Positions 18,971-28,450 of a DNA stretch of 64,000 nt are shown here, one piece after another. The stretch is from Sphingorhabdus sp. YGSMI21. Lineage in GTDB: Bacteria > Pseudomonadota > Alphaproteobacteria > Sphingomonadales > Sphingomonadaceae. The position numbers and the translations under genes were made by a program. Under the pieces are notes generated by a model. It made no database searches, was not told the origin of the DNA, and saw only the letters and a program-made list of their open reading frames with translations. The DNA is taken from assembly GCF_002776575.1 (NCBI RefSeq), contig NZ_CP022548.1:3735001-3799000 (forward strand), given 5' to 3'. How positions within the stretch are numbered: the stretch's first letter is position 1; each line of letters begins with the position of its first letter.

Positions 18971-20962
18971 ATGTCCAGCATGGTATCAAGATTTGTTATA
19001 GCGGCACTGCTTTTCAGCCCCGCCACCTGCATGGCAGCCGATAATATCGGCGAACAGATGGGCTGGCAAAATGAAAGTGCGGGCCTGTCCGATCCGACCG
19101 GCGGCAATGCCGTTCTCGGCCTGCAACGCTGGCGTGTGCTGACTCAATCCGACAATTATTCCTTCGAGGACTATGCCGGCTTTCTGGTAACTTTCCCGGG
19201 TTGGCCCGAAGACACGAGAATGCAGCGTAACGCCGAACAGGCGATCAATATCAACAGCTTCTCCCCTGCCCGCGTGCTCGCTTTCTTCAGCCGATTCGAG
19301 CCGACAACCAATGCCGGCGCCGCCAAATTTGCGATTGCCCTGCAGGCGACCGGGCAGCGGGAGCTCGCGGAAAAATGGGCCAGAACGGCTTGGCGCGGCG
19401 GCACCCTGACCGACGAGGACGAGGCAGCACTGATCTCGCGTTTCAGCTCGGCCTTCAGCATCGAGGATCATGACGCGCGTATGGACGCGCTATTATGGGC
19501 CAGGGCAACGCGCGATGCGGCGCGGCAAATTGGCTTTACGTCGCCTGCGCGCCGCCCGGTGTTCCAGGCGAGGCTCGCCCAGCTCACCGAATCCTTCGAC
19601 GCCAATGACCAGGCCAGCGCGGTTGGCGGTATCGCCCGCGATGATGCCGGCTATCTGGCCGATCGCGCCCGCTATTTGCGCAATCAGGGACAAAGCGCGG
19701 CGGCGCGTCAGCTGCTCGCCACCCGTCCGCCGCTGCGCGTCAAACCCGCCTCGCCGGAAACCTGGTTCGAGGCAATACTGATAAATGCGGAAGCCGCTGC
19801 CAATGACCGGCAATGGTCGACGGCCTATAATATCGCCTCGAAAATCGAGGATGCCTATGCCGTGCCGACGCGGATCGCCGACCAGAATTCGCGTGTGCGG
19901 GACAAATATTCCGATCTTGCCTGGATTGCTGGCACAGCGGCGCTGAACGGTCTGCGCCAGCCCGCCATGGCGGTGCCGATGTTTGATCTGTACGCGCAAT
20001 CCTATGACTCGCCCAATATTACGTCCAAGGGCTATTACTGGGCCGGGCGCGCTGCTGCCGAAGCCGGCCAGACCGAGCAGGCCAATGCCTATTTCGAGAA
20101 AGCAGCTGCTTTTCCGGACTATTTCTACGGTCAATTGTCGCTGGAACGGCTCGGGCGTCCGCTGCCGGAGTTTAACCGCAAGCCGGCGATCGAAATAACC
20201 GAGGAAGACCGCAAGGCCTATGACAGCGAGCCGCTGGTTATCGCGACCAAGGCTTCGATCCGCACCGGTCCGTGGAAAGAGCAGATCCGGTTTCACCGGG
20301 CGCTCGCCTATAATGCCAAGACAGCCAAGGACTATCTGCTGCTCAGCGATCTCTCGACCCGTATCGGAGCCCGTGATCTCGGCGTGATCAAGGGCATCAG
20401 CGCGCTGAGCGCCGGTGTCGGAGCGATCGACGAGACATCCTTCCCCACGATGCCTGTGCCCTTTGGCCATGAAAGCACCTGGACGCTGATTCACGCGATT
20501 ACCCGGCAGGAAAGCCAGTTTGCCGAGGGCGCGATCAGCCACGCCGGCGCGCGCGGCCTGATGCAGTTGATGCCCGGCACCGCCCGCGAACAGTCCGGCA
20601 AGGCGAACCTCTCTTACAATCTCTCCTCGCTGACCGAGGACCCGCAATATAATATCCGTCTGGGCAGCGGCTATATCCAGCGGATGATGGACTATTATGG
20701 CGGCAGCTACCCGCTCGCCGTCGCCGCCTATAACGCCGGTCCCGGCAATGTGAACAAATGGCTGCGACGCAATGGCGACCCGCGGATGGGCGGGATCGAC
20801 TGGATCCAGTGGATCGAGGATATCCCGATTTCCGAGACCCGCAATTACGTCAAGCGCGTGCTGGAAAATGTAGTGGTCTATGACACGAAAAACCCGAACG
20901 GCCCGACCATCCGCAGCGATACGCCACTAACCCGCTATATCGGGAAAAATTACAAGGGATGA
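18971..20962 (+). CDS. soluble lytic murein transglycosylase
   Basis: Periplasmic enzyme that cleaves peptidoglycan between N-acetylmuramic acid and N-acetylglucosamine, forming 1,6-anhydro ends. The 663-residue protein has a signal peptide (about 1-22, cleavage after CMA), a long helical superhelix typical of Slt70, and a C-terminal SLT domain. The catalytic glutamate is Glu514 in ITRQESQF, followed by GARGLMQLMPGTA and YNAGPGNVNKWL. The ATG at 18971 has AAGGAG 12 nt upstream. It is divergent from dapA and followed after 49 bp by a lipoprotein hydrolase. Confidence 0.93.
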   Translation: MSSMVSRFVIAALLFSPATCMAADNIGEQMGWQNESAGLSDPTGGNAVLGLQRWRVLTQSDNYSFEDYAGFLVTFPGWPEDTRMQRNAEQAININSFSPARVLAFFSRFEPTTNAGAAKFAIALQATGQRELAEKWARTAWRGGTLTDEDEAALISRFSSAFSIEDHDARMDALLWARATRDAARQIGFTSPARRPVFQARLAQLTESFDANDQASAVGGIARDDAGYLADRARYLRNQGQSAAARQLLATRPPLRVKPASPETWFEAILINAEAAANDRQWSTAYNIASKIEDAYAVPTRIADQNSRVRDKYSDLAWIAGTAALNGLRQPAMAVPMFDLYAQSYDSPNITSKGYYWAGRAAAEAGQTEQANAYFEKAAAFPDYFYGQLSLERLGRPLPEFNRKPAIEITEEDRKAYDSEPLVIATKASIRTGPWKEQIRFHRALAYNAKTAKDYLLLSDLSTRIGARDLGVIKGISALSAGVGAIDETSFPTMPVPFGHESTWTLIHAITRQESQFAEGAISHAGARGLMQLMPGTAREQSGKANLSYNLSSLTEDPQYNIRLGSGYIQRMMDYYGGSYPLAVAAYNAGPGNVNKWLRRNGDPRMGGIDWIQWIEDIPISETRNYVKRVLENVVVYDTKNPNGPTIRSDTPLTRYIGKNYKG

Positions 20963-21011
20963 GCATCGGTCCGGCCCGGTCGATGTCCCCTCTTCCAGGT
21001 GGAAGCTGCCT

Positions 21012-22463
21012 GTGAAATATCTACCCACGTTCCTGACCGCGATATTGGCGGCCGTCGCCCTGAATGCCTGCGCCACTCCCCATGAACGGGCCGCACAATC
21101 CGGGTTCACCGCCTGCGATGACCGGAATATGCACGCGAATCTGTCCGACAGCCTCTGTACCGAGATTACAGTCGACCACGGCGCGTTGCAGGACGAGCCC
21201 GTCAATCTGTTCGTGCGCAAATTCCCGGCGCGCGGCGACCACCAAGGCGAGATATGGCTGATCGCCGGAGGCCCTGGAGAATCCGGTGCCAGTTTCTACG
21301 CCGACATCAATTTCTTCAGACAGACGTTCGCCGGTTATGATGTCATGGTGCCCGACCATCGCGGCACCGGCTACTCGACGAAATTGTGTATGCCGGAGGA
21401 AACGCTGGATAGCCCGGACGGGCTGGCGCTCGCCGGCGCGGAATGGGGAAGCTGTTTCGAGCAGCTATATGCAGCTCCCGGGAGAGCCGGCCGCTTCAGC
21501 CGGAGAAACGCCGCGCTTGATCTCGACACACTTGTCTCGACATTGGGCTCGAAAGACAAAAGGCTGATTTACGGTGTCTCCTACGGCACGTCGCTGGTGC
21601 TCGAATATGCCAGGTTAGCTTCCACCGATATCGACGGTATCATTCTCGACTCGCTGACACCGGCCCCGTCCGATCATTCAAATGGCCTCTCCTATCGATC
21701 GCAGACCACCGACCGCGTCGGCATGGCCTTGCTCGACCGCTGCGCGACAGATAGCGATTGCAGTCTCGGCCCTGAAGCCGTCACAACCTACCGCGCCCTG
21801 CTCAAGCATCTCGACGCGGGCGCGGAAATTCCGGGCATGGATCGCGTTCCCAATGGTGATCTGCGCCAGTTCATGGGACTGCTTCTGGACGTGCCGGAGG
21901 CCCGCAACCGGATTCCCGATATCATCGCCGCGCTTTCGAACAGGGATCCCGCAGCCGGTCCCCTGATCGAGCAAGTCATCCAGAGCGCCGAAGCCCACTG
22001 GAGCGAGATCACCCGTTACGCGCAGGCGACATCGTCGATCCCCCTGTCGGCCATCATCACCGGTTCCGAATATAACAGCCGCCCTGATCTGACCGCCGAG
22101 AGACTGGCATCGGAAAAAGCGGAATTGGGCTTCACCAGCCCGCTCCCCGGCCTGCTGGTGAGCAACCAGTTCCCGCTTTACGAAGCGCCGCCGGCGCTGG
22201 CCGCACGCGCGACCCTGCCGCCGATATTGATCTTGCAAGGCACATTGGACGCGAAAACACCCTATGATGCAGCGATCAATCGCGCAGCCAGCCTAAGTAC
22301 CCGTGGCCCGGTCGGGGTGCTGAGCCTCACCGACGCCCCGCACGCGGCCTATATCACCAGCCAGGATTGCCTGGCCAAGCCCCTTTCGCGCTTTGCCAAT
22401 GACCCGACCGCGGTCAGTTCACAGACCTGTTCCCCGGAGAATGTCGCGATAACGTTCCGATAA
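21012..22463 (+). CDS. lipoprotein alpha/beta hydrolase, tripeptidyl-aminopeptidase type
   Basis: A 483-residue secreted serine hydrolase. The start is a GTG at 21012 with AGGTGGAAG upstream; no ATG fits. Residues 1-20 form a lipoprotein signal ending in the lipobox LNAC, with Cys20 as the lipidation site. The hydrolase fold shows the oxyanion region AGGPGESG, DHRGTGYST and the nucleophile Ser190 in GVSYGTS. The C-terminal part has the TAP-like ILQGTLDAKTP and a catalytic-type His in TDAPHAAY. Family members are mostly exopeptidases or esterases; the substrate is not known. It follows the transglycosylase on the same strand, so co-transcription is likely. Confidence 0.85.
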   Translation: MKYLPTFLTAILAAVALNACATPHERAAQSGFTACDDRNMHANLSDSLCTEITVDHGALQDEPVNLFVRKFPARGDHQGEIWLIAGGPGESGASFYADINFFRQTFAGYDVMVPDHRGTGYSTKLCMPEETLDSPDGLALAGAEWGSCFEQLYAAPGRAGRFSRRNAALDLDTLVSTLGSKDKRLIYGVSYGTSLVLEYARLASTDIDGIILDSLTPAPSDHSNGLSYRSQTTDRVGMALLDRCATDSDCSLGPEAVTTYRALLKHLDAGAEIPGMDRVPNGDLRQFMGLLLDVPEARNRIPDIIAALSNRDPAAGPLIEQVIQSAEAHWSEITRYAQATSSIPLSAIITGSEYNSRPDLTAERLASEKAELGFTSPLPGLLVSNQFPLYEAPPALAARATLPPILILQGTLDAKTPYDAAINRAASLSTRGPVGVLSLTDAPHAAYITSQDCLAKPLSRFANDPTAVSSQTCSPENVAITFR

Positions 22464-22561
22464 AAAAGGCCGACAGCGAGCCAATAAATCCGCCTGCGGC
22501 TGTAACCTAATCGCCCGTCCGCCTGAATAGGCTCCCATACATCAGTTATTCCGGAGCATTC

Positions 22562-23167
22562 ATGCCAGAGACGTCCCGCAGCATCGCCACATATTTATCC
22601 ATCATGCTTCTGCTCACGGTGGCGACGCAAATATTCTATATCGCGACCCTTGGCGGCGTCGGGATTGTCGAGGGCTGGCCGTTGCGGTCGACCCTCTGGA
22701 CCGCCGAAATTCTGCTGTTCACCGGCATCACGATCGCTTCGCTCGTCGCCCTGGTTCGTTCCCCGGCGATGCTATGGGGCTGGGCCGCTCTGGTCGTGGC
22801 AGGGGCGATCAATATCGTCCAGTCCGGCATCGGCCTGTCGATGTTTCTGCCGGCCGCCAAAGCCGGGCCCGAGTTCGCGCCGCTTATGGGCACCCTGCTC
22901 GCCGGTTCGTTTATGTTCTACAATCTGGCAAAGGCGATAATCGGACTGGCTGCCTTGCTCTTCGGACTATCCCTGTTTCGCAGCGACAAGACCAAAGTCC
23001 GGGCGATCGGCCTGATCAGCATGATCGCCGGCGTGATTGCCATGATCCTGAATATTGCCGCGGTATATCTGGGGCTCGGTGCCGTACCGTTTTCGGGTGC
23101 GAGCGGCGCCGTTGCTACATTTTTTGCAGCCTGCACAATCTGGTTACACACACGCATGGCGAGATGA
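22562..23167 (+). CDS. conserved-looking integral membrane protein of unknown function
   Basis: A 201-residue, very hydrophobic protein with about six predicted membrane helices (roughly 9-30, 44-66, 73-95, 105-135, 145-168 and 175-195) and short loops. I recognise no motif or family. The ATG at 22562 is preceded by CCGGAG with good spacing, and base composition matches the neighbours. It is 98 bp after the TAP-type hydrolase and converges with ppk2. It could be a small transporter or a stress-related membrane protein, but nothing in the sequence supports either choice. Confidence 0.7.
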   Translation: MPETSRSIATYLSIMLLLTVATQIFYIATLGGVGIVEGWPLRSTLWTAEILLFTGITIASLVALVRSPAMLWGWAALVVAGAINIVQSGIGLSMFLPAAKAGPEFAPLMGTLLAGSFMFYNLAKAIIGLAALLFGLSLFRSDKTKVRAIGLISMIAGVIAMILNIAAVYLGLGAVPFSGASGAVATFFAACTIWLHTRMAR

Positions 23168-23211
23168 GACAGGCCGGCAACTGAGCGGACGAAACACCAG
23201 CGCTACAAGTG

Positions 23212-23997
23212 CTAGTCCTTCGCCTCATAGCCGAACGCCTCGTGCGCCAGTTTCACCAGCTCCGGATCCGCGTCCGGCAGATGGGCCGGCAGGGCCGCTT
23301 CCAGCGTGTCGGCGACATGGGTCATGGCGGCGATGCGGGCGGATTTCTTGTTGTTTCCGGCGATCACCTTCCACGGCGCCCAGCGGGTGTCGGTATATTG
23401 GAACATGTCGTGCATGGCCTCGAGATATTCATCGCGCTTTGCCCGGTTGCGAAAATCCTCGGCGGTAATCTTCCAGCGCTTGTGCGGCGTATCGAGCCTT
23501 TTGGTCAGACGCGCGTCCTGTTCTTCCTGCGTCGTGTGGAAGAACAGCTTCACCAAATTGGTGCCGCCGTCGATCTGCTGTGCTTCAAATTCGTTGATCT
23601 CGTCATAGCCGCGCTTCCAGTCGGCCGGATCACAAAAGCCCTCCACACGCTCGACCAGCACCCGGCCATACCAGCTGCGATCGAAAACGCCTATTTCGCG
23701 GCTGCCCGGCAGTTTCTGCCAGAAGCGCCAGAGGAAATGGCGGTCTTTTTCTTCCTTGCTCGGTGCGCCGATCGGCCAGACATCATAATAGCGCGGGTCC
23801 CATTCGCCGGTCATCCGGCGGATCGTGCCGCCCTTTCCCGCCGCGTCCCATCCCTCGAACACCAGGATCGAACGGCTGCCGTGAATGATATGTTTGAAAT
23901 GGATATGCGCCAGCCGGTCCTGCAGCGCTTTCAACGCCTCGCCATAGTCACCATCAAATTTTTCGGCGGATTCATAGTCGGACAGGTCTATGGTCAT
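23212..23997 (-). CDS. ppk2: polyphosphate kinase 2
   Basis: Transfers phosphate between polyphosphate and nucleotides. The 261-residue single-domain protein carries the Walker A motif FEGWDAAGKGGTIRR, the Walker B-like FDRSWYGRVLVERVEG and the lid region DTPHKRWKI. It begins MTIDLSDYESAEKF, chosen because the ATG at 23997 has CGGAG upstream; the frame runs on to 24042 without support. Single-domain PPK2s act either as NDP or NMP kinases; the subclass is uncertain. The ppk1-ppx pair lies about 10 kb away, so this genome has both routes of polyphosphate metabolism. Confidence 0.93.
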   Translation of the reverse strand: MTIDLSDYESAEKFDGDYGEALKALQDRLAHIHFKHIIHGSRSILVFEGWDAAGKGGTIRRMTGEWDPRYYDVWPIGAPSKEEKDRHFLWRFWQKLPGSREIGVFDRSWYGRVLVERVEGFCDPADWKRGYDEINEFEAQQIDGGTNLVKLFFHTTQEEQDARLTKRLDTPHKRWKITAEDFRNRAKRDEYLEAMHDMFQYTDTRWAPWKVIAGNNKKSARIAAMTHVADTLEAALPAHLPDADPELVKLAHEAFGYEAKD

Positions 23998-24072
23998 TCT
24001 CACTCCGTTCGCGCTCAGCTTGCCAACCCCGAGGGCGAGCACCGCTCAACAGCATCTATCGCATATCGCGAG

Positions 24073-24098
24073 CCTTTGACAAGCTCGGCACCGACAGG
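24073..24098 (-). repeat. short dispersed-type intergenic repeat
   Basis: A 26-bp stretch containing TTTGACAAGCTCGGCACCG in the gap between ppk2 and the next gene. From general knowledge of sphingomonad genomes it resembles a family with the core TTCGACAAGCTCAG that recurs between genes. Only one copy is visible here, so the assignment is tentative. Confidence 0.3.
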
Positions 24099-24159
24099 TC
24101 AATCCATATCCGCCACGTCCGGACGACAGGCGTGCAAACCCGTCACCTTCGCGGGAATT

Positions 24160-25098
24160 TCACGATGTTGCAGAGCGACGCAATTCCCATTCTTCCGAGG
24201 CGCGCCGGTGATCGCTGACGCGCCGCAAGGATTGTGTGACCTCCGACTTACCGGGCGCGAGCCTGTCCGCCTCTTCATACAGCATCAGCGCGGTTTCGAG
24301 GTCGCCGCGCTGTTCCGCGCAGAGGCCGCGATTGAACGTCAGCGAGATATGAACCTGACCGTTTCCAGCCGCTTCGTCCCACATCCGGCAGGCTTCCACC
24401 GGATCGCTCTTGGTCATCCTGATCGCCGCCTTGAAGAAATTTCCTTCGACCTTGCTCATGCCCTTGCGACTTTCCAATATCCGGATATCCTGACGATATT
24501 CTCGCGGGGCCAGATCATTGCGGACGGCGCCGGCGGTCTGCGAGACCATGTTGCGGATCACCGATTCGCTGCTGGCAAAATCCTCGTCATCGCCAAAGCA
24601 GATTGTCTGCTCTTGCTTGTCCGGGAAGCTTTCGGCGTAGAGACTGCGCCCGTCGCTATAGCGTGTCGCCCTGACCTGCGCGCGATAATCGATGATCCGG
24701 GTGAGGCAGTCGACCTTGATATTCTTGTGCGTGACGCATTTGCCTTTGTCGTTCCGTTCGACGCAGCGCCGCCGTTTCGCGGTTGTCTCATATTCTTCGA
24801 CGCCGGCCGTCACATTGCCGGAAAGCGTCGCATCCGGTTGCACCGCAGAGCGCCCGCCAATCACCACGAAATAGGGTTCGTCATGAATATTGACCGCAGA
24901 GAGCCGGTCCTCCAGTTCAAAAGCCAGCGCCCGGCCATCGCTGCCGCCAAAACGCTCGATGGACAGGGATCCGATTTCTGCAAATTCGGGCGAATGCGCC
25001 GGCGCCATCCCCTCGATGGTGAGAACCTCTGCCTGCGCTGCACCTGAAAGGGCCAATGAGGCCGTGATTGCTGCGGTCACTAATCTGTTCATGTCCAT
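24160..25098 (-). CDS. exported protein with C-terminal TPR-like repeats
   Basis: A 312-residue protein with a clear signal peptide (MNRLVTAAITASLALSGAAQA), so it is probably periplasmic. The middle holds a Cys-rich basic stretch (KRRRCVERNDKGKCVTHKNI) with a further Cys in VDCLTR. The C-terminal 100 residues look like tetratricopeptide helices (ACRMWDEAAGNGQ, FNRGLCAEQRGDLETALMLY). I do not recognise the family. ATGs lie at 25098 and 25092; the G-rich ribosome binding site abuts the first and is better spaced for the second, so the protein may be two residues shorter. It lies between ppk2 and an alpha/beta hydrolase on the same strand. Confidence 0.75.
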   Translation of the reverse strand: MDMNRLVTAAITASLALSGAAQAEVLTIEGMAPAHSPEFAEIGSLSIERFGGSDGRALAFELEDRLSAVNIHDEPYFVVIGGRSAVQPDATLSGNVTAGVEEYETTAKRRRCVERNDKGKCVTHKNIKVDCLTRIIDYRAQVRATRYSDGRSLYAESFPDKQEQTICFGDDEDFASSESVIRNMVSQTAGAVRNDLAPREYRQDIRILESRKGMSKVEGNFFKAAIRMTKSDPVEACRMWDEAAGNGQVHISLTFNRGLCAEQRGDLETALMLYEEADRLAPGKSEVTQSLRRVSDHRRASEEWELRRSATS

Positions 25099-25149
25099 CC
25101 CCCCCGAAACCAGTCGTTCACAATTATCGATGTGAAGATGAACGAAACA

Positions 25150-26049
25150 TTAGCCGCTGATGATCAGTTCCGCAATCCGTTTCGGGTCCTGCATCGGCAT
25201 GAAATGCGTAAGATCGGGCAGATAGACGTCGGTGCCATTGGCGAAACCGTCCGCAAGTCCGGGTGGAGTTGGTGACGTGGCGAAATCAAAAGCGCCATTT
25301 TGTTCGAGCTGCGGCGCGCGCAGAACCGTCACCGGCTGGGTAATAGCGTCGATCAGTGGCCACGGATCAACCGTAGCGCTGGTCGCATAGACCGACGCCT
25401 CGGTCTGCGGCGGACAGGCCAGCCGATAGCCGCCCTGCCCGTCCGGCAGCAAGCCATGGGCGCAATAATCGCGCAGGACCGCCGGGTCCCACAATTTATA
25501 GGGATGCCGGTCCTTGAACCGCTCGAACATTTCCTCCGGTCCGGTCCAGCTGTTGCGGCGTCTGGCGACCATTTCGTTGGTCGCGCTATAATCGGGCGGG
25601 TTTTGATAGACCGCCCGTTCCATGATCACCGGATCGACCAGAACCAGGCGCTCCACCAGCTCGGGATGGCTGGCCGCGACCTGCACCAGGCAATGGCCCC
25701 CCATGCTGTGGCCTGCTCCCACCGCAAAGCGAATGCCGAGCGATTGCACCAGTTCGGCGGTTGCGCCCGCAACATCGTCCCAGTCGGTGATGATCGGCGC
25801 GGCGCTGCGTCCGTGACCCAGCTGGTCAACCGCAATGACATGGGTGCCGTCCGGGAAGGCAGCGACGACCTGGTCCCAGCAGCGCGCGTGGAAACCTGTT
25901 GCGTGAAGCAGGAGGACGGATGGACCGTCGCCCGGCTTGCCCCATTCGAAATAGCAGATATCGCCGTGGGAAGACGCGAAATGATGTTGTTCGGGGATGA
26001 TACTGGTCAATTCATAACTCCGTTCGTCTCCGGCATAGGCACAAGACAT
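25150..26049 (-). CDS. alpha/beta hydrolase
   Basis: A 299-residue cytosolic hydrolase. The fold is shown by LLLHATGFHARCWDQVV (oxyanion region), DQLGHGRSA, the nucleophile elbow GHSMGGHC, an acidic residue after strand 6, and the catalytic-type His in LPDLTHFMPMQ. The ATG at 26049 lies just inside the gap after aspS. Substrate unknown; it could be an esterase, lactonase or meta-cleavage type hydrolase. Neighbours give no pathway context: aspS upstream is on the same strand with 63 bp between. Confidence 0.85.
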   Translation of the reverse strand: MSCAYAGDERSYELTSIIPEQHHFASSHGDICYFEWGKPGDGPSVLLLHATGFHARCWDQVVAAFPDGTHVIAVDQLGHGRSAAPIITDWDDVAGATAELVQSLGIRFAVGAGHSMGGHCLVQVAASHPELVERLVLVDPVIMERAVYQNPPDYSATNEMVARRRNSWTGPEEMFERFKDRHPYKLWDPAVLRDYCAHGLLPDGQGGYRLACPPQTEASVYATSATVDPWPLIDAITQPVTVLRAPQLEQNGAFDFATSPTPPGLADGFANGTDVYLPDLTHFMPMQDPKRIAELIISG

Positions 26050-26064
26050 GTCCTGCTTCCCGAC

Positions 26065-26086
26065 GTGTCTCGACTACGCTCGACAC
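26065..26086. repeat. imperfect palindromic repeat between aspS and the hydrolase gene
   Basis: GTGT-CT-CGA-CTACGC-TCG-ACAC, a 7-bp stem with a 2-nt bulge. It fills most of the 63-bp gap. The core CTCGACTACGCTCGACACGA resembles repeats I know from between sphingomonad genes. Not a good terminator, since no T-run follows. Confidence 0.4.
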
Positions 26087-26112
26087 GAACGGAACTGCCT
26101 ATAATGTTGAGG

Positions 26113-27897
26113 CTAGCCTTCCTTTGGCGGCTCGACCACCCGAATATGCAATTCCCGCAACTGTTTCTGCGACACGCCGCTCGGCGCGCTCATCATCAGG
26201 TCTTCGGCTTTCTGGTTCATCGGGAAGAGAACGACTTCGCGGATATTCGGCTCGTTCGCCAACATCATCACGATCCGGTCAACGCCCGGAGCCGAGCCAC
26301 CATGCGGCGGCGCGCCATATTTCAGCGCGTTGATCATGCCGGAAAATTCGGTGTCGACCTGATCCTTGGTGTAACCGGCAATCTCGAAGGCCTTGTACAT
26401 GATATCGGGCCGGTGGTTCCGGATTGCGCCGGAGGAGAGTTCGATGCCGTTGCAGACAATATCATATTGCCAGGCAAGAATATCGAGCGGGTCCTGATTT
26501 TCCAGCGCTTCCAGCTCGCCTTGCGGCATCGAGAAAGGATTGTGCGAGAAATCCAGCTTCTTCAGTTCGTCATCATATTCGAACATCGGATAGTCGACGA
26601 TCCAGCAGAATTTGAACGCATTCTTGTCGATCAGGTCGAGCTGTTCCGCTGCTCTTGTCCGTGCCAGACCGGCTAGCTTCGCCGCATCGGCTTCCTTGCC
26701 GGCGGCAAAGAACACGCCGTCGTCAGGGCCACAGCCGAGATCGGCGAGCAGCTTGGCCGTGCCTTCCTCGCCATGATTCTTGGCAATCGGCCCGCCGGCC
26801 GCGCCTTCCTTCATGTTGATATAGCCAAGGCCGGCGAAACCTTCTGCGCGAGCCCAGTCATTCATCGCGTCAAAGAATTTACGGCTGTTCTTGCCCGCTT
26901 CCGGAGCGACAAAGGCACGCACGGTGCCGCCGGTCGAGGTGATCTTGTCGAACAGACCGAAGCCCGAGCCCTTGAAATGCTCGCTGACGTCCTGAATGAT
27001 GATCGGGTTGCGCAAATCCGGCTTGTCATTGCCATATTTCAGCATCGATTCCTTGTAGGGAATGCGCGGAAATTCGCCAGCCGGGGTGACCGAACGGCCA
27101 TTGGCAAATTCCTCGAACACACCGGCAAGAACCGGTTCCAGCGTCTGGAACACATCTTCCTGGGTGACAAAGCTCATCTCGAAATCGAGCTGGTAAAACT
27201 CGCCCGGCGAACGGTCGGCGCGGGCGTCTTCGTCGCGGAAACAGGGCGCGATCTGGAAATAGCGGTCGAAACCGGCGACCATCAGCATTTGCTTGAACAT
27301 CTGCGGCGCCTGCGGCAGCGCGTAGAATTTGCCGGGATGGACGCGGCTCGGCACGAGATAGTCGCGCGCGCCTTCCGGGGACGAAGCGGTCAGGATCGGG
27401 GTCTGGAATTCGGTAAAGCCCTGTTCGGTCATCCGGTTGCGCAGACTGGCGATCACCTTCGAGCGCAGCATCATATTAGCGTGAACGCTTTCGCGCCGCA
27501 GGTCGAGGAAGCGGTAGCGCAGGCGGATATCCTCGGGATATTCCTGCTCGCCAAAGACCGGCATCGGCAATTCGTCGGCCGGGCCCTGCATGCTCACCGT
27601 GTCGGCGACCAGTTCCACATCGCCCGTTGGCAGATTCTTGTTCACCGTTTCGGCGTCGCGGGCGACAACCTTGCCGGTTACCGTGACGACCGATTCCACC
27701 CGCGCGCCGTCGAGCGTCTTGAACGCCTCGCTGCCGGTCTCGCTGACGATCTGGGTCAGACCGAAATGATCGCGCAGATCGACGAACAGCAGATTGCCAT
27801 GATCGCGTTTGCGGTGAATCCAGCCGGACAGGCGGACTTCCTCGCCGACGTGCGAAGAGCGGAGCGCGGAACAATTGTGGGTGCGATATGCGTGCAT
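26113..27897 (-). CDS. aspS: aspartate--tRNA ligase
   Basis: Charges tRNA-Asp. The 594-residue enzyme starts [20 protein letters not shown], has the OB-fold anticodon domain ([20 protein letters not shown]), class II motif 2 region ([19 protein letters not shown]), the bacterial GAD insertion domain and motif 3 ([18 protein letters not shown]). In many alphaproteobacteria AspRS is non-discriminating and works with GatCAB; the sequence alone does not settle that here. The 27898-28104 gap upstream holds only its promoter. Identity is certain. Confidence 0.97.
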   Translation of the reverse strand: MHAYRTHNCSALRSSHVGEEVRLSGWIHRKRDHGNLLFVDLRDHFGLTQIVSETGSEAFKTLDGARVESVVTVTGKVVARDAETVNKNLPTGDVELVADTVSMQGPADELPMPVFGEQEYPEDIRLRYRFLDLRRESVHANMMLRSKVIASLRNRMTEQGFTEFQTPILTASSPEGARDYLVPSRVHPGKFYALPQAPQMFKQMLMVAGFDRYFQIAPCFRDEDARADRSPGEFYQLDFEMSFVTQEDVFQTLEPVLAGVFEEFANGRSVTPAGEFPRIPYKESMLKYGNDKPDLRNPIIIQDVSEHFKGSGFGLFDKITSTGGTVRAFVAPEAGKNSRKFFDAMNDWARAEGFAGLGYINMKEGAAGGPIAKNHGEEGTAKLLADLGCGPDDGVFFAAGKEADAAKLAGLARTRAAEQLDLIDKNAFKFCWIVDYPMFEYDDELKKLDFSHNPFSMPQGELEALENQDPLDILAWQYDIVCNGIELSSGAIRNHRPDIMYKAFEIAGYTKDQVDTEFSGMINALKYGAPPHGGSAPGVDRIVMMLANEPNIREVVLFPMNQKAEDLMMSAPSGVSQKQLRELHIRVVEPPKEG

Positions 27898-28104
27898 GAT
27901 AGACCTTTGGAATTGGGTGCTTTCCCAGATGGAAAGATTGCACGCGTAACACAGGTCTGCGGGCCATTTGTCAAGGCTTGAGATTGCCCGAACAGGCTGT
28001 GCGCCGCGCCTGATGCGGTGTTTTGCGAGGGATAAGGCTGTCGCCGCCGAAAGCTCTGCAACAGGCGCAAGGTGTCAGCGGCCCACGATAGCTTTGCTAA
28101 ACGC

Positions 28105-28386
28105 TCAAGCCTGGCTGTCCTTACGATCTTTTAGCGGATAGTCTTCGGGCCGAACCGTGGAAACATTGGGACGGTCGCTCACCTTTTCCGGGGCCTGGCC
28201 GCCGGGAGTCGCATTATCGTCCTTGTTTTCCGGTACATTGTCGGCGTCTCCGTATGTACCGCCGGCCTTGCCCTTATCCATGCCGTAGGAACTGTCCGGT
28301 CGATGCGGAGTACCGGGCGCTGCCCCGGGGTTCAGTCGCTCATATTCGTGCGAATGTCCGGCTTTCTTCTTGTCAATCTTCGCCAT
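28105..28386 (-). CDS. small hydrophilic protein, probably general-stress controlled
   Basis: A 93-residue, highly charged protein, rich in Asp, Lys, Gly and Pro (MAKIDKKKAGHSHEYERLNP, then DADNVPENKDDNATPGG). It has no hydrophobic core and is probably disordered. The ATG at 28386 has GGAGAG upstream; the frame reaches 28413 without support. Upstream, a GGAAC-N16-CGTAAT element closely fits an EcfG (general stress sigma factor) promoter. Composition and control would suit a desiccation or osmotic stress protein, but that is inference. No family recognised. Confidence 0.65.
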   Translation of the reverse strand: MAKIDKKKAGHSHEYERLNPGAAPGTPHRPDSSYGMDKGKAGGTYGDADNVPENKDDNATPGGQAPEKVSDRPNVSTVRPEDYPLKDRKDSQA

Positions 28387-28419
28387 GGGGGACTCTCCAT
28401 TATGTTGTGTCATAATAGA

Positions 28420-28446
28420 ATTACGCGGCCATCGCAGGATAGTTCC
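28420..28446 (-). promoter_or_regulatory. candidate EcfG (general stress) promoter
   Basis: On the minus strand GGAAC (28446-28442), a 16-nt spacer and CGTAAT (28425-28420), against the alphaproteobacterial EcfG pattern GGAAC-N16/17-CGTT. It lies 34 bp before the ATG of the small hydrophilic protein gene. Three of four -10 core bases match. Confidence 0.5.
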
Positions 28447-28450
28447 GCCC

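Noticed and set aside
23209..25047. 612-codon frame opposite ppk2 and the TPR protein
   Set aside because: It spans two genes and their gap on the opposite strand. Both minus-strand genes have starts, ribosome binding sites and recognisable features.
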